Assembly: GCF_003258945.1 (NCBI RefSeq) | Contig: NZ_QLIX01000004.1 | Coordinates: 124,001 to 188,000, forward strand | Length of the DNA stretch: 64,000 nt | Origin: Roseicella frigidaeris | GTDB lineage: Bacteria; Pseudomonadota; Alphaproteobacteria; Acetobacterales; Acetobacteraceae | Direction: 5' to 3' | Shown: in pieces, positions 28,164 through 36,390 of the stretch | Layout: each line of letters begins with the position of its first letter | Numbering within the stretch: position 1 is the first letter of the stretch | Program-made: the position numbers and the translations under genes | The notes under the pieces: model-generated | Told to the model about the DNA's origin: nothing | The model's database searches: none | What the model saw: only the letters and a program-made list of their open reading frames with translations

Positions 28164-29693
28164 ATGACCGTGCAGACCGCATCCCGCACCGATGCCCTGC
28201 CCCTCATCCCGCACATGATCGCGGGCGAGCCGGTGCCGAGCCGCACCGGCCAAGTCTCCGAGGTCTACAACCCCGCGACCGGCAAGGTGACGGCCCGGCT
28301 CGGCCTCGCCGATGCGGCGGAGGTGGAGGCCGCCGTCGCCGCCGCGCGCCGGGCCGCGCCGGGCTGGGCCGCGACGCCGCCGCATGTGCGCGCCCGCGTG
28401 ATGTTCCGGCTGCGCGACCTCATCGAGCGCGAGGCCGACCGCCTCGCCGGCATCATCACCGCCGAGCACGGCAAGGTGCTCTCGGACGCCAAGGGCGAGC
28501 TGACCCGCGGCCTCGAGGTGGTGGAGTTCGCCTGCGGCATCCCGCAGCTGCTGAAGGGCGAATACAGCGAGGCGGTGGGCCGCGGCGTCGATTCCGTCGC
28601 CATCCGCCAGCCGCTCGGCGTCGTCGCCGGCATCACCCCGTTCAACTTCCCGGCCATGGTGCCGATGTGGATGTTCCCCGTCGCCATTGCCTGCGGCAAC
28701 GCCTTCATCCTCAAGCCCTCCGAGCGCGACCCGAGCCTCGGCAACGAGCTGGCGCTGCTGCTGCGCGAAGCGGGGCTTCCGGACGGCGTCTTCAACGTGG
28801 TGCATGGCGGCAAGGCGGCGGTGGATGCGCTGCTGGATCATCCGGGCGTGGATGCCATCAGCTTCGTCGGCTCGACGCCGATCGCCGAGTATGTCCACCA
28901 CCGCGCCTCGGCCAACAACAAGCGGGTGCAGGCGCTGGGCGGCGCCAAGAACCACATGATCGTCATGCCGGATGCCGACATGGACCAGGCGGTGGACGCG
29001 CTGATGGGCGCCGCCTTCGGCTCGGCCGGGGAGCGCTGCATGGCCGTCTCGGTCGCCGTGCCGGTGGGCGAGCCGACCGCCGCGGCGCTGATCGAGCGGC
29101 TGCTGCCGCGGGTGCGGGCGCTGAAGGTCGGCCCCGGCACCGACCCCGAGGCGGAGATGGGCCCGCTGGTCACCCGGGCGCATCGCGACAAGGTGGCGGG
29201 CTATATCGATGCCGGCCTCGCCGAGGGGGCGGAGCTGCTGGTCGATGGCCGCGGCCTGACCCTGCAGGGCTATGAGGAGGGCTTCTATCTCGGCGGCACG
29301 GTGCTGGACCGGGTGCGGCCGGGGATGAAGGTCTATGACGAGGAGATCTTCGGCCCCGTCCTCTCCATCGCCCGGGCCGGCGACTTCGAGGCGGCGCTCA
29401 AGCTGGCCAACGACCACGAATTCGGCAACGGCGCCGCGATCTTCACCCGCGACGGCGATGTGGCGCAGAGCTTCCTCTCGCGCGTCAAGGCCGGCATGGT
29501 GGGGGTGAACGTGCCCATCCCGGTCCCCATGGCCTTTCATTCCTTCGGCGGCTGGAAGCGCTCCCTCTTCGGCGACTACCATGTGCACGGGCCGGAGGGC
29601 GTCCGCTTCTACACCCGGCTGAAGACCGGCACCTTGCGCTGGCCAACCGGCATCCGCGCCGGCGCGAGCTTCACCATGCCGGTGCTCGGCTGA
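28164..29693 (+). CDS. mmsA: CoA-acylating methylmalonate-semialdehyde dehydrogenase
   Basis: Oxidises (methyl)malonate semialdehyde to propionyl- or acetyl-CoA in valine, beta-alanine and inositol breakdown. The protein has 509 residues. Catalytic Cys292 is in [11 protein letters not shown]; the block ALGGAKNH (257-264) replaces the general-base Glu of other aldehyde dehydrogenases and is diagnostic of MmsA/IolA. The N-terminal [13 protein letters not shown] and [13 protein letters not shown] also match. Start at 28164 follows GGAGAGAGA; an in-frame ATG at 28146 is less likely. A perfect hairpin follows. No mmsB or inositol genes are adjacent. Confidence 0.93.
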   Translation: MTVQTASRTDALPLIPHMIAGEPVPSRTGQVSEVYNPATGKVTARLGLADAAEVEAAVAAARRAAPGWAATPPHVRARVMFRLRDLIEREADRLAGIITAEHGKVLSDAKGELTRGLEVVEFACGIPQLLKGEYSEAVGRGVDSVAIRQPLGVVAGITPFNFPAMVPMWMFPVAIACGNAFILKPSERDPSLGNELALLLREAGLPDGVFNVVHGGKAAVDALLDHPGVDAISFVGSTPIAEYVHHRASANNKRVQALGGAKNHMIVMPDADMDQAVDALMGAAFGSAGERCMAVSVAVPVGEPTAAALIERLLPRVRALKVGPGTDPEAEMGPLVTRAHRDKVAGYIDAGLAEGAELLVDGRGLTLQGYEEGFYLGGTVLDRVRPGMKVYDEEIFGPVLSIARAGDFEAALKLANDHEFGNGAAIFTRDGDVAQSFLSRVKAGMVGVNVPIPVPMAFHSFGGWKRSLFGDYHVHGPEGVRFYTRLKTGTLRWPTGIRAGASFTMPVLG

Positions 29694-29701
29694 GGCGGCC
29701 G

Positions 29702-29727
29702 CCGTCCGGGCGGGAACGCCCGGACGG
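29702..29727 (+). terminator. Hairpin after mmsA
   Basis: Perfect 11-bp stem CCGTCCGGGCG / CGCCCGGACGG with a GGAA loop, beginning 9 bp after the mmsA stop. There is no T-run, so it may stabilise the 3' end rather than terminate alone. Confidence 0.6.
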
Positions 29728-29872
29728 GTGGAGGCGTCCCAGGGAGCGGAACGCCGGTGCCGCCTTCGGCCGGGGCGAGACCGGGACTGGTTGCCGGAAC
29801 TGGTTGAATGAACAGCGCGTAATGTTAAAGGACGGCCGGGTCGACCCTCAGGGCGCGGGTGGAGACAGCAGT

Positions 29873-30331
29873 ATGGCGATGGCAGACCTTTTCCCCGAGG
29901 CGAACGACATCCTCTCCCTCTCCCCCGCCAACAAGACCGAGCTGTTCGAGATGCTGGCAACGGCGATGGCCGGCCGCCTGCAGCAGCCGGCCGAGACGGT
30001 GCTAGAGGCGATCCTGGCCCGCGAGCGGCTGGGCTCGACGGCGCTCGGCCGCGGCGTCGCCATGCCGCATGCGCGCGTCGACTGGCTCGACCGGCCGGCC
30101 GCCGTGCTGGCGCGGCTGACCCGGCCGATCGAGATGGATGCCCGCGACGGCGAGCCGGTGGACCTGGTCTTCCTGGTGCTCTGGCCCGAGGCCGCCTCGG
30201 AGGGCTTCCTGCCGGCGCTGTCCAATATCTGCCGGGCGCTCCGCGACAACCAGCTGCCGCGCCAGCTCCGCCAGGCCGGCTCGGCGGCCGAGGCGCTGCG
30301 GAGTCTGCGGGCCGCCGACCAGCTCCTCTGA
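29873..30331 (+). CDS. ptsN: PTS EIIA-Ntr regulatory protein
   Basis: Last phosphoacceptor of the nitrogen-related PTS; a regulator rather than a transporter. The protein has 152 residues. The phosphorylated His is H66 in GRGVAMPHAR. The fold opening DILSLSPANKTELFEMLA is EIIA-Ntr-like. Start at 29873 follows GGAGACAGC; an ATG at 29804 would add 23 non-conserved residues. It lies directly upstream of the Mrp cation antiporter operon on the same strand (97 bp gap). In enterics PtsN controls K+ transporters, so the position is suggestive. The upstream phosphotransferases are encoded at 57-61 kb. Confidence 0.9.
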   Translation: MAMADLFPEANDILSLSPANKTELFEMLATAMAGRLQQPAETVLEAILARERLGSTALGRGVAMPHARVDWLDRPAAVLARLTRPIEMDARDGEPVDLVFLVLWPEAASEGFLPALSNICRALRDNQLPRQLRQAGSAAEALRSLRAADQLL

Positions 30332-30428
30332 CCGCCGCCCGGAGCCTGGCCGAGGCCCGCCCCACCCAGCCTTGCCGGAGCCGCCCGGGAGGGCCCTGCA
30401 CCGAAGCCGACGGAGATCCCGGCGCCTG

Positions 30429-33317
30429 ATGGACGACGCCATCTACCTCCTCGCAGCCCTCCTGCTGCCCTATGCAGGCGCCCTGGTCGCCACCCTGCTG
30501 CCCTCGAATGCCCGGCTGCTGGCCTGGCTGGCTGGCGGCGTGGCGCTGCTGACGCTCGGGATGGTCGGCCTCGGCTTCGCGGCGATCGAGGCCGGGCAGC
30601 TGCCGCGCTTCGAGATCGCCTGGGCGCCGGAACTCGGCCTCTCCCTGTCGCTGCGGATGGATGGCCTCGCCGGGCTCTTCGCCCTCATGGTCTCCGGCAT
30701 CGGCGTGCTGATCGTGCTCTATGCGCGCTACTACATGTCGCCGGACGACCCGATCCCGCGCTTCTTCGCCTTCCTGCTCTCCTTCATGGGCTCGATGATG
30801 GGGGTGGTGCTCTCGGGCAACCTCATCCAGCTCGTCTTCTTCTGGGAGCTGACCAGCCTCTTCTCCTTCCTGCTGATCGGCTACTGGCAGAACGTCGCGG
30901 CGGCGCGCAACGGCGCCCGCATGGCGCTGACCGTGACGGCGGGCGGCGGCCTCGCCCTCTTCGCCGGCGTGCTGGTGCTCGGCCACATCGTCGGCAGCTA
31001 CGAGCTCGACGCCGTGCTGGCCTCGGGCGACGCCATCCGGGCGCATCCGCTCTACGTGCCGGCGCTGGTGCTGATCCTGCTCGGCGCCATGACGAAGAGC
31101 GCGCAATTCCCCTTCCATTTCTGGCTGCCGCACGCCATGGCGGCGCCGACGCCGGTCTCCGCCTACCTGCACTCGGCGACGCTGGTGAAGGCCGGCATCT
31201 TCCTCATGACGCGGCTCTGGCCGGTGCTGGCCGGCACCGATGCCTGGTTCGACATCCTCTGCCCGGTCGGGCTGATCACCCTGCTGCTCGGCGCCTATGT
31301 CGCCATCTTCCAGCACGACATGAAGTCGCTGCTGGCCTATTCGACCATCAGCCATCTCGGCCTGATCACCCTGCTGCTCAGCCTGAACAGCGACCTCGCC
31401 ATGGTCGCCGCGGTGTTCCACACGGTGAACCACGCGACCTTCAAGGCCTCGCTCTTCATGGCGGCCGGCATCATCGACCACGAGACCGGCACGCGCGACA
31501 TCCGCCGCCTCTCCGGCCTCAACGAATCCATGCCCTTCACCGCCCGCCTCGCCCTGGTGGCCGCCGCCGCCATGGCCGGCGTGCCGCTGCTGAACGGCTT
31601 CATCTCGAAGGAGATGTTCTTCTCCGAGGCGCTCGACGTCGCCACCGCGCCGAGCCTCCTGCACGGCATCCTGCCGGTGGCCGCGACGGTGGCGAGCATC
31701 CTCGCCGTCACCTACTCGCTCCGCTTCATCCACGGCGCCTTCTTCGGCCCGCCAACGGCCGACCTGCCGAAGAAGCCGCACGAGCCGCCGCAATTCATGC
31801 GGGTGCCGGTGGAGGTGCTGGTCTTCCTCTGCATGGTGGTCGGCATCCTGCCCTCGGCCACCATCGGCCCGCTGCTCGACATCGCGGTGCGGGCGGTGCT
31901 CGGCGATGCCACGCCGCGCTACAGCCTCGCCGTCTGGCACGGCTTCAACCTGCCGCTGGCGATGAGCCTCATCGCCCTGGCGGGCGGGGTGGTGCTCTAC
32001 CGCCTGCTCTACCGCCACCTGAATGCCGGGCTGGAGGGGACGCCGCTGCTCGGCTTCCTCGATGGCCGCCGCGCCTTCGAGCAGGTGATGGTCTTCCTCT
32101 CCTGGCGCTTCGCCCGGGCGCTGGAGCGGCGGGTGGCGACCGACCGGCTGCAGATCCAGCTCATGCTGCTGGTCTGCACCGCGCTCCTCGCCGGCACCCT
32201 GGCGCTGCTGCCGCACGGCCTGGCGCCGGGCAACGTGGCGATGACCACGGCCGATCCGGTGGTCGCCATCATCTGGGCGGTGGGCGGCGGCTGCGCCCTG
32301 GCCGCCGCCTACCAGGCGAAGTACCACCGGCTGGCCGCGCTGATCCTGCTCGGCTGCACCGGGCTCGCCACCTGCCTCACCTTCATCTGGTTCTCCGCCC
32401 CGGACCTCGCCCTGACGCAGATCCTGGTCGAGATCGTGACGACGGTGCTGCTGCTGCTCGGCCTGCGCTGGATGCCGCGGCGCATCGAGACCGCCGGCTC
32501 GGGCGCGCCGGTCGCCCGGCTGCGGCGGCTGCGCGACTTCGTCATCGCCGCCGCCGCCGGCCTCGGGCTGACCGCCATCTCCTACGCCATGATGACCCGG
32601 GTCTCGCCCGACGGCATCTCCCGCGAGTTCCTGAACCGCGCCTACAAGGAGGGCGGCGGGACCAACGTGGTCAACGTCATCCTGGTGGATTTCCGCGGCT
32701 TCGACACGATGGGCGAGATCACCGTGCTCGGCGTGGTCGCGCTGACCGTCTTCGCGCTGCTGCGCCGCTTCCGCCCGGCGCCGGAGAGCATCGGCGTGCC
32801 GGACCAGCAGCAGGGCGATGCCAAGGACTGGCTGCTGGTCCCCTCGGTGACCATGCGGCTGCTCTTCCCGGTCATCATCGCGGTGTCGATCTACCTGCTG
32901 CTGCGCGGGCATGACCAGCCGGGCGGCGGCTTCATCGCCGGGCTGATGCTGGCGATCGGCATCCTGGTGCAGTACATGGCCGGCGGCACCCGCTGGGTGG
33001 AGGACCACCTGCGCGTGCTGCCGCTGCGCTGGATGGGCTTCGGCCTGCTGCTCGCGGTCGGGACCGGCGCCGCCGCCATCCTGTTCCAGCGGAACTTCCT
33101 CACCTCCTACTTCGCCTATGCCGATCTCGGGCCGCTCGGCAAGCTGCCGCTGGCCAGCGCCGTCATCTTCGATCTCGGCGTCTTCGCCCTGGTCTTCGGG
33201 GCGACGGTGCTGATCCTCATCGTGCTCGCCCACCAGTCGGTGCGCAGCCAGCGCGCCGCGCCGCCGCCGCCGCTGGTCGAGCCGCGGCGCGAGCCCGCCA
33301 TCGCAGGAGAGGACTGA
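30429..33317 (+). CDS. mrpA: Mrp/Pha Na+(K+)/H+ antiporter subunit A, fused MrpA-MrpB
   Basis: Largest subunit of the multisubunit cation/proton antiporter, 962 residues. Residues about 1-560 resemble NADH dehydrogenase ND5: GNLIQLVFFWELTSLFSFLLIG with the ion-pair Glu, GAMTKSAQFPFHFWLPHAMAAPTPVSAYLHSAT and the Lys/His residues of the antiporter core. The C-terminal 140 residues (from about 815, ending before GED) match MrpB (RGHDQPGGGFIAGLMLAIGILVQYMAGG), so A and B are one polypeptide, as in rhizobial PhaA. The start is preceded by CGGAGA. First of six tightly packed genes. Confidence 0.95.
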   Translation: MDDAIYLLAALLLPYAGALVATLLPSNARLLAWLAGGVALLTLGMVGLGFAAIEAGQLPRFEIAWAPELGLSLSLRMDGLAGLFALMVSGIGVLIVLYARYYMSPDDPIPRFFAFLLSFMGSMMGVVLSGNLIQLVFFWELTSLFSFLLIGYWQNVAAARNGARMALTVTAGGGLALFAGVLVLGHIVGSYELDAVLASGDAIRAHPLYVPALVLILLGAMTKSAQFPFHFWLPHAMAAPTPVSAYLHSATLVKAGIFLMTRLWPVLAGTDAWFDILCPVGLITLLLGAYVAIFQHDMKSLLAYSTISHLGLITLLLSLNSDLAMVAAVFHTVNHATFKASLFMAAGIIDHETGTRDIRRLSGLNESMPFTARLALVAAAAMAGVPLLNGFISKEMFFSEALDVATAPSLLHGILPVAATVASILAVTYSLRFIHGAFFGPPTADLPKKPHEPPQFMRVPVEVLVFLCMVVGILPSATIGPLLDIAVRAVLGDATPRYSLAVWHGFNLPLAMSLIALAGGVVLYRLLYRHLNAGLEGTPLLGFLDGRRAFEQVMVFLSWRFARALERRVATDRLQIQLMLLVCTALLAGTLALLPHGLAPGNVAMTTADPVVAIIWAVGGGCALAAAYQAKYHRLAALILLGCTGLATCLTFIWFSAPDLALTQILVEIVTTVLLLLGLRWMPRRIETAGSGAPVARLRRLRDFVIAAAAGLGLTAISYAMMTRVSPDGISREFLNRAYKEGGGTNVVNVILVDFRGFDTMGEITVLGVVALTVFALLRRFRPAPESIGVPDQQQGDAKDWLLVPSVTMRLLFPVIIAVSIYLLLRGHDQPGGGFIAGLMLAIGILVQYMAGGTRWVEDHLRVLPLRWMGFGLLLAVGTGAAAILFQRNFLTSYFAYADLGPLGKLPLASAVIFDLGVFALVFGATVLILIVLAHQSVRSQRAAPPPPLVEPRREPAIAGED

Positions 33318-33658
33318 TGGAGCTCATCCTGGCCATCGCCATCGGCCTGCTCGCCAGCTCCGGCGTCTGGCTGCTCATGCGCCCGCGCACCTTCCAGCTC
33401 ATCATCGGCCTGTCGCTGCTCTCCTACGCGGTGAACCTCTTCATCTTCAGCATGGGCCGCTTCCCGATCGGCGCGCCGCCCATCCTCGGCCCCGGCGGCC
33501 AGGGCGACCCGGCGAGCTTCGCCGATCCGCTGCCGCAATCCCTGGTGCTGACCGCCATCGTCATCAGCTTCGCCACCACCGCGCTCTTCCTGGTGGTGAT
33601 GCTGGCCGCGCGCGGCCTCACCGGCGGCGACCATGTCGATGGGCGGCCGCGGCGATGA
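33317..33658 (+). CDS. mrpC: Mrp antiporter subunit C
   Basis: A 113-residue NuoK-like subunit with three helices (about 2-22, 28-48, 75-98); block IIGLSLLSYAVNLFIFSMG is typical of MrpC/MnhC. Its ATG shares one base with the mrpA stop and its 3' end overlaps mrpD by 4 bp, so the six genes are translationally coupled. Confidence 0.95.
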   Translation: MELILAIAIGLLASSGVWLLMRPRTFQLIIGLSLLSYAVNLFIFSMGRFPIGAPPILGPGGQGDPASFADPLPQSLVLTAIVISFATTALFLVVMLAARGLTGGDHVDGRPRR

Positions 33659-35262
33659 GCGGCTGGCAACAGCATCTCGCGGTCGCGCCGGTCGCCCTGC
33701 CGCTCCTCGTCGGCGCCATCATGGTGGCGCTGGACGAGCAGCGGGCGCGGCTGAAGGCGGCGCTCGGCCTCGCCTCCATCCTCCTGCTGCTCGGCATCGC
33801 GGTCTTCCTCGCGGTGCGGCTGCATGCCGGCATCGGGCCGGGCATCGCCGTCTACAGCCTCGGCAGCTGGCCGGCGAGCTTCGGCATCGTCCTGATGCTC
33901 GACCGCCTCTCCGCCCTGCTGCTGGTGGTGACGGCGCTGCTCGGCCTCGCCGCCCAGCTCTACGCCCTGCCGCGCTGGCAACGCATGGGCGCGCATTTCC
34001 ACGCCCTGCTGCAATTCCAGCTCATGGGGCTGAACGGCGCTTTCCTCACCGGCGACCTGTTCAACCTCTTCGTCTTCTTCGAGGTGCTGCTCGCCGCCTC
34101 CTACGGGCTGGCGCTGCACGGCTCGGGCGTCGCGCGGGTGAAGGCGGGGCTGCACTACATCGCCATCAACCTTGCCGCCTCGCTGCTCTTCCTGATCGGC
34201 GTCAGCATGATCTACGGCGTCTCCGGCACGCTGAACATGGCCGACCTCGCCGCCCGCATCCCGCAGATGCCGGCGGCGAACCGGCCGCTGCTCGAAGCGG
34301 GCGCCGCCATCCTCGGCATCGCCTTCCTGGTCAAGGCAGCGGCCTGGCCGCTCGGCTTCTGGCTGGTCCCGACCTATGCGGCGGCGAGCCCGCCGGCGGC
34401 GGCGATCTTCTCCATGATGAGCAAGGTCGGCCTCTATGCCATCGCGCGGCTGGCGCTGCTGCTCTTCGGCACGGGGACCGGCGCCTCCGCCGGGTTCGGC
34501 GGCACCTGGCTGGTGGCGGTCGGCGTCGCCACCATCGCCTTCGGCGCCATCAGCGTGCTGGCGACGCAGGACCTGCCGCGTCTGGCGGGCGCCAATGTCT
34601 ACATCTCCTCCGGCACGCTGCTCGCGGCCGTCGGCGCCGGCCAGGTCGGCGTCACCGGCGGCGCGCTCTTCTATCTGGTGAGCTCGGCGCTGGCGATCGG
34701 CGCCTTCTTCCTGCTGATCGAGCTGCTCGACCGCGGCCGCGAGATCGGCGCCGACGTCCTCGCCGTGACGCTCGAGGCCTATGGCGACGGCGAGGAGGAG
34801 GATGAGGAGGACGATGCCATCGGCGTTCCCATCCCGGCCACCATGGCGGTGCTCGGCGCCTGCTTCCTCTGCTGTGCGCTGCTGCTCGCCGGGCTGCCGC
34901 CGCTCTCCGGCTTCATCGCCAAATTCGCCATGCTCAACGCCCTGCTGAACCCGGCCGGGCTCGGCAAGGGCCCGGCGCTCATCCCCTGGAGCGGCTGGGC
35001 GCTGCTGATCGCCCTCTTCCTCTCCGGCTTCGCCACCATCCTGGCGATGACCCGCGCCGGCATCCGCAACCTCTGGGCCACCGAGGACCGCGCCGTGCCG
35101 CGGGTCCGCGCCATCGAGATCGCGCCGATCCTCATGCTGCTGCTCGTCTGCGTCGGCATGACCGTCGCGGCCGGGCCGGTGATGCGCTACATGCAGGCAA
35201 CCGCCGCCACCCTGCATGCGCCGCAGGACTATCCGCGCCAGGTGCTGGGGCGGGCGCGATGA
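33655..35262 (+). CDS. mrpD: Mrp antiporter subunit D
   Basis: ND2/ND4-like antiporter subunit of 535 residues with about 14 helices. Blocks: TGDLFNLFVFFEVLLAASYGLALHG (conserved Glu in helix 5) and AFLVKAAAWPLGFWLVPTYAAASP (Lys and Pro of helix 7-8), then MSKVGLYAIARL. An acidic insert (DGEEEDEEDDAIG, about residues 379-391) is noteworthy. It overlaps mrpC by ATGA and mrpE by ATGA. Confidence 0.95.
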   Translation: MSGWQQHLAVAPVALPLLVGAIMVALDEQRARLKAALGLASILLLLGIAVFLAVRLHAGIGPGIAVYSLGSWPASFGIVLMLDRLSALLLVVTALLGLAAQLYALPRWQRMGAHFHALLQFQLMGLNGAFLTGDLFNLFVFFEVLLAASYGLALHGSGVARVKAGLHYIAINLAASLLFLIGVSMIYGVSGTLNMADLAARIPQMPAANRPLLEAGAAILGIAFLVKAAAWPLGFWLVPTYAAASPPAAAIFSMMSKVGLYAIARLALLLFGTGTGASAGFGGTWLVAVGVATIAFGAISVLATQDLPRLAGANVYISSGTLLAAVGAGQVGVTGGALFYLVSSALAIGAFFLLIELLDRGREIGADVLAVTLEAYGDGEEEDEEDDAIGVPIPATMAVLGACFLCCALLLAGLPPLSGFIAKFAMLNALLNPAGLGKGPALIPWSGWALLIALFLSGFATILAMTRAGIRNLWATEDRAVPRVRAIEIAPILMLLLVCVGMTVAAGPVMRYMQATAATLHAPQDYPRQVLGRAR

Positions 35263-35744
35263 CGAGGCTGCTGCCGCACCCGCTGATCTCGCTCGGCATC
35301 CTGCTGCTCTGGCTGCTGCTCAACCAGACCCTGGCGCCGGGGCCGGCGCTGGTCGGGGTCGCCGTCGCGCTGTTCGGCGGCTGGACGCTCGCCCTGCTCG
35401 ACCAGGGCCGGCCGCGGCTGCGGCGCCCCGGCCTCATGCTGCGGCTGGCCGGGCAGGTGCTCCTCGACATCGCCCAGTCGAACCTCACCGTGGCGCGCAT
35501 CATCCTCGGCAGGCGGGCGAACAGCAGCGCCGGCTTCATCCATATCCCGCTGGCGCTGCGCGACCCGCAGGCCCTCGCGGTGCTGGCCGCCATCCTCACC
35601 GCCACCCCGGGCTCGGCCTGGGTCGAATACGACGCGGAAGCGGGCTGGCTGCTGCTGCATGTCCTCGACCTCGACGACGAGGAGGTCTGGATCCGACTGG
35701 TGAAGGACCGCTACGAGCGGCCGTTGCTGGAGATCTTCGCATGA
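35259..35744 (+). CDS. mrpE: Mrp antiporter subunit E
   Basis: A 161-residue subunit with an N-terminal membrane part (two helices around 9-28 and 29-45) and a cytosolic C-terminal domain. The block NQTLAPGPALVGVAVALFGGWTLA and the TATPGSAWVEYD-type segment match MrpE/PhaE. It overlaps mrpD and mrpF at ATGA junctions. Confidence 0.93.
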   Translation: MTRLLPHPLISLGILLLWLLLNQTLAPGPALVGVAVALFGGWTLALLDQGRPRLRRPGLMLRLAGQVLLDIAQSNLTVARIILGRRANSSAGFIHIPLALRDPQALAVLAAILTATPGSAWVEYDAEAGWLLLHVLDLDDEEVWIRLVKDRYERPLLEIFA

Positions 35745-36022
35745 CCCTGATGGTGCTGGGCATCTCCGTGCTGGTGACGCAGCTCATGCTGGGCGCGGCG
35801 ATGCTCTGCTGCACCTGGCGCGTGCTGCGCGGCCCGCGGGCGCAGGACCGGGTGGTGGGGCTGGACGCGCTCTATGTCTGCGGCATGCTGCTGGTGCTGA
35901 CCTTCGGCATCCGCTCCGGCACCGCGGTCTATTTCGAGGCGGCGCTGGTGATCGCCCTGCTCGGCTTCGTCGGCACCGCGGCGCTGGCCAAATTCCTGAT
36001 GCGGGGGGAAGTGATCGAATGA
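35741..36022 (+). CDS. mrpF: Mrp antiporter subunit F
   Basis: A 93-residue, three-helix subunit. The conserved loop RGPRAQDRVVGLDAL (about 30-44), with the Asp-Arg pair after helix 1, is the MrpF signature. Start ATG at 35741 overlaps the mrpE stop; its stop overlaps mrpG. Essential for complex assembly in characterised systems. Confidence 0.93.
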   Translation: MTLMVLGISVLVTQLMLGAAMLCCTWRVLRGPRAQDRVVGLDALYVCGMLLVLTFGIRSGTAVYFEAALVIALLGFVGTAALAKFLMRGEVIE

Positions 36023-36375
36023 CGCCCGAGGCCGCCGCCCTGCCCTGGATCGTCGTCGTCCCGGTCTGCCTGCTGCTGCTGATCGGCGCCGGCCTCACCC
36101 TGGTGGGCGCCTTCGGCCTGCTGCGGCTGAACAGCTTCTATGCCCGGGTGCATGCGCCGACGCTCGGCACCTCCTACGGCATGGGCTGCATCCTGCTGGC
36201 CTCGATGCTGTTCTTCTCGGCCCTGGGGACGCGGCTGGTGATCCACGAGATCGCCATCGGCGCCTTCGTCATCCTGACGACGCCGGTGACGCTGATGCTG
36301 GTGGCGCGGGCGGCGATGCATCGCGACCGACTGGAGGGGCAGCGGGGGGTGCCCCAGGCGGCGCGGCCGGATTGA
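36019..36375 (+). CDS. mrpG: Mrp antiporter subunit G
   Basis: A 118-residue, three-helix subunit; signature GLLRLNSFYARVHAPTLGTSYGMG (about 34-57). Last of the six-gene operon, convergent with putA across 15 bp. The whole mrp operon has no unusual start or truncated member, so a complete functional antiporter is expected. Confidence 0.94.
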   Translation: MTPEAAALPWIVVVPVCLLLLIGAGLTLVGAFGLLRLNSFYARVHAPTLGTSYGMGCILLASMLFFSALGTRLVIHEIAIGAFVILTTPVTLMLVARAAMHRDRLEGQRGVPQAARPD

Positions 36376-36390
36376 TGCGGCAGCGCCGGA

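Noticed and set aside
27738-33233. An 1831-codon open frame on the minus strand, antisense to mmsA, ptsN and mrpA
   Set aside because: Antisense to well-supported genes with intact catalytic motifs; the translation is His/Gln/Asp-rich with no recognisable domain.
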